This document shows positions 60,286-64,000 of a stretch of 64,000 nucleotides of DNA, one piece after another. The notes under the pieces are model-generated. The model saw only the letters and a list, made by a program, of their open reading frames with translations. It was not told the origin of the DNA and searched no databases. The stretch is taken from NCBI RefSeq assembly GCF_900142075.1, contig NZ_FQZO01000008.1, forward strand, positions 104,006 to 168,005, in the 5' to 3' direction. Each line of letters starts with the position of its first letter. The stretch's first letter is position 1. Source of the DNA: Clostridium amylolyticum. GTDB lineage: Bacteria; Bacillota; Clostridia; Clostridiales; Clostridiaceae. Both the position numbers and the translations under genes were made by a program.

Positions 60286-62385
60286 TTAGGCTTCAGCTTT
60301 TAGAGCTTTGGCGGTTTCTATTATTTTATTTACTTCCGCAGCGGGTACTTCTTCATATCTTTCGAAGGCGGATCTAAAACTTCCCCTTGCCTGGGTTATA
60401 GATCTAAGATCAGTAGCATAAGTAAACATTTCTGACATTGGAACTTCTGCTAAAACTTTTTGAAGTCCATCCTCTGGCTCCATTCCTAGAACCCTACCTC
60501 TCTTTTTGTTTATATCTCCTATAACATCTCCCATATACTCGTCTGGAACTATTACTTCTACCTTCATAATAGGTTCTAGAAGTATAGGACTTGCCATTTC
60601 TAGGCCCTTTTTATAGGCTAAGGAAGCTGCTATTTTAAATGCCATTTCAGAGGAATCTACAGGGTGGTAAGAACCATCATGCAATGTGGCTTTTAATCTT
60701 ATTACGGGGTATCCTGCAAGAACTCCACGGCCTATGCATTCCTTAAGACCTTTCTCTACCGCAGGTATATAGTTTCTTGGAACAACTCCTCCTACAACTT
60801 GATCTACAAATTGAAGTTCATCGGAGCCGTCGGTTCTTGGTTCAAATTTAATTTTAACATCTCCATATTGTCCATGCCCTCCAGACTGCTTTTTGTGCTT
60901 TCCTTGGACATCAGAAACAGCTTTTATGGTTTCACGGTATGGAACCTTTGGAATTTGTAATGCAACTTCTACACCAAATTTATTTTTAAGCTTTGAAGCT
61001 ACCATATCTAAATGGGCTTCACCTATTCCTGAAATTATAGTTTCTGCATTTTCCACATCTCTAGATACCTTAAAGGTTGGATCTTCTTCAATAAGCTTGC
61101 CTAAACCTGAAGATATTTTGTCTTCATCACCTTTTGCTTTAGGTACAACCGCCATAGACATTACAGGTTCTGGGAAATTCATACTGTCATATTCTACATT
61201 GAAATTAGGATTACATAAAGTATCTCCTGTACCTGTATATTGAAGTTTTGCTACGGCTCCTATATCTCCTGCTATTATTTCTTCAGCAGGAAGCTGGGAT
61301 TTTCCTCTTAAGTAATATATACTTCCTATCTTTTCATTTTTATCTTTAGAGGTATTAAGTACAGAAGTATCTGGAGTTATCTTTCCAGTAATAACTCTAA
61401 ACATAGATAGCTTACCAACAAATGGGTCTGCTATAGTCTTAAACACAAAGGCGGAGAAAGGATCCTTCTCATTAAGATTTACTCTAACTTCTTTATTATT
61501 TTTCTTATCTATTGCCTTTTGAGATAATGCGTATTCTGGTGATGGGAAACACTCAATTATATCATCTAACAAAGCATCCATAGCTATAACAGAGGCTGCA
61601 CTTCCGCACATAACAGGAGCAATGTCACCACTTACACATCCATTTATAAGTCCTTTATAGATCTCTTCGTCGCTTAATTCTCCTTCTGAAAAGTACTTAT
61701 CAAGCAAAACTTCATCAGTTTCTGCTACAGCTTCCATAACCATCTGCTTGCACTCATCTACTTTTTCTTCTAATTCTGCTGGAATGTCAGCTGGTTCCAT
61801 CTTTTTAGTTTTAGGATTATAAACCGTAGCGGTTCTTGAAATTATATTTATAACGCCTTTAAAATCGGCTTCTTTTCCAATGGGATATTGTATAGGTACT
61901 ACAGATATTCCGTAATGATCTTTTAGCTGAGCTAATACTTTATCATAATCACTGTTTTCTCTATCAAGTTTATTTATAAAAAATGTTCTTGGAAGCTTTA
62001 TTTTATTAACGTAGTTCCAAGCTTTTTCTGTTCCTACTTCTACTCCTGCTGCACCGCATACCACTATCATAGCTACGTCACAGGCTCTCATCCCTTGAAT
62101 TTGTTCTCCTATAAAATCAAAGTATCCTGGAAGATCCAGCATGTTAACCTTTACACCCTTCCATTCAAAAGGTGCTACAGATGCCGACATGGATATTTTT
62201 CTTTTCTTTTCTTCAACATCGTAATCACATATGGTATTTCCTTCGTCAACTTTTCCTAAACGATCAATGGTCTTGGTTGTGAATAATAATGCTTCTGCTA
62301 AAGAGGTCTTTCCTGATCCACTATGACCAAGGATTCCTACATTTCTGAGGTTGTTGATTTTGTACTCTTTCATAAGCCTTGCCAT
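60286..62385 (-). CDS. Elongation factor G-like GTPase (EF-G paralogue)
   Basis: 699 residues. G domain: GHSGSGKTS (P-loop), DLPGY (G3), NKLD (G4); then domains II-V as in EF-G (SGGHGQYGDVKIKFEP, GRGVLAGYPVIRLKATLHDG, ILLEPIMKVEVIVPDEYMG). The P-loop and effector regions differ from canonical EF-G (no AHIDAGKT), so this is the FusA2/EF-G-like group found alongside true EF-G; its role is unclear. Two ATGs 12 nt apart could start it; neither has a strong SD. Transcribed alone. Confidence 0.92.
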   Translation of the reverse strand: MARLMKEYKINNLRNVGILGHSGSGKTSLAEALLFTTKTIDRLGKVDEGNTICDYDVEEKKRKISMSASVAPFEWKGVKVNMLDLPGYFDFIGEQIQGMRACDVAMIVVCGAAGVEVGTEKAWNYVNKIKLPRTFFINKLDRENSDYDKVLAQLKDHYGISVVPIQYPIGKEADFKGVINIISRTATVYNPKTKKMEPADIPAELEEKVDECKQMVMEAVAETDEVLLDKYFSEGELSDEEIYKGLINGCVSGDIAPVMCGSAASVIAMDALLDDIIECFPSPEYALSQKAIDKKNNKEVRVNLNEKDPFSAFVFKTIADPFVGKLSMFRVITGKITPDTSVLNTSKDKNEKIGSIYYLRGKSQLPAEEIIAGDIGAVAKLQYTGTGDTLCNPNFNVEYDSMNFPEPVMSMAVVPKAKGDEDKISSGLGKLIEEDPTFKVSRDVENAETIISGIGEAHLDMVASKLKNKFGVEVALQIPKVPYRETIKAVSDVQGKHKKQSGGHGQYGDVKIKFEPRTDGSDELQFVDQVVGGVVPRNYIPAVEKGLKECIGRGVLAGYPVIRLKATLHDGSYHPVDSSEMAFKIAASLAYKKGLEMASPILLEPIMKVEVIVPDEYMGDVIGDINKKRGRVLGMEPEDGLQKVLAEVPMSEMFTYATDLRSITQARGSFRSAFERYEEVPAAEVNKIIETAKALKAEA

Positions 62386-62786
62386 TAAGCTAAACTTTTA
62401 ACTTAATGGACTTCACCCACCTTTCCTTTAAAAATTTGACTAACTTTGCATCTATAATCTGCTGAAGCTATCAGCACATTGCAAATTTAAATATAAGTGA
62501 CACATTATCTATATTCTCTAAAAAACATAAATTTCCTTTAAAAAATTAATTAAATTTTCAGAATATAGAATTTATTTTAATTATACTATTTTATTATAAA
62601 TATTGCCACTGGAATAAAATCTATTCATAACCAGATATATACCACCTTATTATAGTATTTAGCTTTTTTGAATATATAATACCGCTTTATGAAATATATT
62701 ATATCCCTTATAATAAGTAGTATCATGCTGGTCATAATAGACGTAAATCTAAATAAAAAAATTCAACATAGGAGGTCATAACAATA
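62386..62786. other. Divergent intergenic region
   Basis: About 400 nt of very AT-rich DNA between the EF-G paralogue and the deoxyribosyltransferase gene. I see no ORF with an SD and no notable dyad; both promoters must lie here. Confidence 0.4.
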
Positions 62787-63338
62787 ATGAATAAATTTAA
62801 AAAAGCTTATATAGCAGGTGCTTTATTTAAGCAGGGAGATATAAATAAACGTCTTGAGGAAGGAAAAGACCTAAGAAATTTAGGGATGGATGTATACAAT
62901 CCTATAGAAGCTCCTTGTAATGATAAGTCAAAATTACCTACTGCAGAAGATATTTACTGGGGAGACACCAAAGAAGTTCTAGATAGCGATATTATAGTGG
63001 CGGAGATTGATGGAATGGATCCTGGTGTATGCTCTGAGCTAGGTATAACTGCTGCTTGGAACTTTGCATATAATCACATGCTAAAGCTGCAAGAAGCCCT
63101 TGAAAATAACGATAGTGAAACCGCTTTAAATATGTTAAAAGAATTATTAAGCAAATATCCTAAAAAAGAAATAATCGCTCATCATACGGATATAAGACTA
63201 AGAACTTCTCATAAATATGAAGGAGATAAAGTTCCTTACGGCGTAAATCAATATGTAGTTGGACTAATAGAAGATAACGGAGAAATAGTCCATTCTTGGG
63301 AAGAAGCGATGGAAAAATTAAGAATTGAAAACTCATAG
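62787..63338 (+). CDS. Nucleoside 2-deoxyribosyltransferase
   Basis: 183 residues. The N-terminal Rossmann-like part (KAYIAGALFKQGDINKRLEE) and the catalytic-Glu segment IIVAEIDGMDPGVCSELGIT match the family that exchanges bases between deoxynucleosides or hydrolyses deoxynucleoside monophosphates. AGGAGG before the ATG. Single gene with a terminator at 63361-63384. Confidence 0.88.
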   Translation: MNKFKKAYIAGALFKQGDINKRLEEGKDLRNLGMDVYNPIEAPCNDKSKLPTAEDIYWGDTKEVLDSDIIVAEIDGMDPGVCSELGITAAWNFAYNHMLKLQEALENNDSETALNMLKELLSKYPKKEIIAHHTDIRLRTSHKYEGDKVPYGVNQYVVGLIEDNGEIVHSWEEAMEKLRIENS

Positions 63339-63360
63339 TTTAGACAATCTTAAAATTATA

Positions 63361-63384
63361 GGAAGCCGAAGGGCTTCCTTTTGT
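63361..63384 (+). terminator. Terminator of the deoxyribosyltransferase gene
   Basis: GGAAGCC-GAAG-GGCTTCC followed by TTTTG, a textbook short hairpin. Confidence 0.9.
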
Positions 63385-63394
63385 TAATAAATTT

Positions 63395-63426
63395 AAAGTT
63401 TTTCTGACGCTTTTTCAGAAAAACTC
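63395..63426 (-). terminator. Terminator of the small hydrophilic protein gene
   Basis: AGTTTTTCTGA faces TCAGAAAAACT. It follows the minus-strand stop at 63448 by about 20 nt. Confidence 0.75.
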
Positions 63427-63447
63427 TCCTTCATTTTAAATTCTAAA

Positions 63448-63606
63448 TTACCTAGTTGGTTTATAATAGTAGTTTGTAACTATTCTTTCTGGCATTCCCT
63501 CATCGTCGCCATAATAACGTGCGTTAGTTTCTACATCTTCTTTGAAGTCTAAACTTTGGAACTGCTCTCTGCGAGGTTCATGTTTATTTTCATTTCTTTT
63601 TGCCAC
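63448..63606 (-). CDS. Small hydrophilic protein (52 aa)
   Basis: From a GTG at 63606: AKRNENKHEPRREQFQSLDF and an acidic/Tyr-rich end (ARYYGDDEGMPERIVTNYYY). AAAGGATG lies before the GTG; the longer frame from 63639 would include this SD. A small hydrophilic protein of the type common in spores; family not recognised. Confidence 0.6.
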   Translation of the reverse strand: MAKRNENKHEPRREQFQSLDFKEDVETNARYYGDDEGMPERIVTNYYYKPTR

Positions 63607-63692
63607 GGAATCACATCCTTTTAGTATTAGAATAACCAAGTCAAAGAGAAATTATTAATTTTAAATTCTAAATTGTTTTTTACATTAAATAA

Positions 63693-63724
63693 AAAAACTC
63701 AAGTTGCAATACAACTTGAGTTTT

Positions 63725-63725
<1 letters not shown>
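63693..63725 (-). terminator. Terminator of the rRNA/tRNA operon
   Basis: AAAAACTCAAGTTG pairs with CAACTTGAGTTTTT. On the minus strand it follows tRNA-Asn and ends in seven T. Confidence 0.9.
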
Positions 63726-63799
<74 letters not shown>

Positions 63800-63806
63800 A
63801 TACAGA

Positions 63807-63922
63807 CCTGGCGACGTCCTACTCTCCCACACAGTCTCCCGTGCAGTACCATCGGCCCTATAAAGCTTAACCTTCGTGTTCGGAATGGGAACGGGTGTTA
63901 CCTTTATGGCATAATCACCAGA
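63807..63922 (-). rRNA. rrf: 5S ribosomal RNA
   Basis: About 116 nt on the minus strand with the conserved landmarks CACCCGTTCCCATTCCGAAC and GGGAGAGTAGGACGTCGCCAGG-type end. It lies 7 nt upstream of tRNA-Asn, as in many clostridial rrn operons. Ends are approximate. Confidence 0.95.
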
Positions 63923-64000
63923 TTTTCGGTGCTTTTCAAAGAAAAGTACCTTTATCTGAAAGAATTTTGTTCTTTCAAAACTGTATATAGAACTTTGTAA
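63923..64000 (-). other. Probable 23S-5S spacer of an rrn operon
   Basis: AT-rich sequence immediately 5' of 5S rRNA on the minus strand. A 23S gene would be expected just beyond the window edge. Confidence 0.6.

Overview
The window looks like chromosome of a spore-forming, low-GC Clostridium-type Firmicute. The DNA is very AT-rich, starts carry strong AGGAGG-type ribosome binding sites with ATG, GTG or TTG, and the families are typically clostridial (DUF3870/DUF819, CD3324, YtrA-type GntR, ABC-F, ThrE pairs, small hydrophilic spore-like proteins). The right edge is the end of an rRNA operon on the minus strand (5S rRNA, tRNA-Asn, terminator). I cannot name the species. No prophage, CRISPR array or intact transposase is visible.

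Layout. 0.1-1.1 kb: two tandem LURP-one-like genes. 1.3-4.7 kb: a metallophosphoesterase with a 12-residue tandem repeat, then a GntR/ABC-2 transporter operon with a dyad operator. 5.0-7.6 kb: ndk flanked by related hairpin repeats, a MarR regulator, a sirtuin and a small SH3-like membrane protein. 7.7-12.2 kb: an ICMT-like methyltransferase, a CadC/CadA heavy-metal efflux pair with its operator, and an XRE/DUF2975 pair under two perfect palindromes. 12.4-15.2 kb: a dipeptide epimerase, DUF3870 and DUF819 module. 15.4-18.5 kb: small membrane proteins, a GNAT enzyme, signal peptidase I and a DUF5412 relic. 18.7-26.8 kb: a sugar locus (PTS EIICB, ChbG deacetylase, GH4 phospho-glycosidase, divergent GntR/UTRA regulator, a second ChbG, an alpha/alpha-toroid protein). 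27-37.4 kb: GNAT enzymes, methyltransferase, VOC protein, split ThrE exporter, a membrane-anchored Asp-box protein and a 943-residue membrane protein.

37.5-54 kb is an accessory, partly decaying region. It holds single resistance-like or detoxification genes (ClbS/DfsB, GNAT, two ABC-F ATPases, methyltransferases), two small regulator/membrane-protein modules with very long palindromic operators (PadR/DUF2812 and XRE/membrane protein), and several broken genes: DJ-1/PfpI, DUF2992, an XRE-methyltransferase with an in-frame TGA, an ABC-F tail relic and two unrecognised fragments. 54-64 kb returns to housekeeping content: CPBP protease, cinA, histidine phosphatase, ROK glucokinase, an EF-G paralogue, nucleoside 2-deoxyribosyltransferase and four small hydrophilic proteins, then 5S rRNA and tRNA-Asn.

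How the genes work together. The sugar locus is the clearest functional unit: import and phosphorylation of a disaccharide, hydrolysis by GH4, a deacetylation step by ChbG, and GntR control. Regulator plus membrane-protein pairs with autoregulatory-looking dyads recur four times. Several families of short palindromic intergenic repeats are scattered through the window, mostly at gene 3' ends. All functions are inferred from reading the sequence; no database search was possible.
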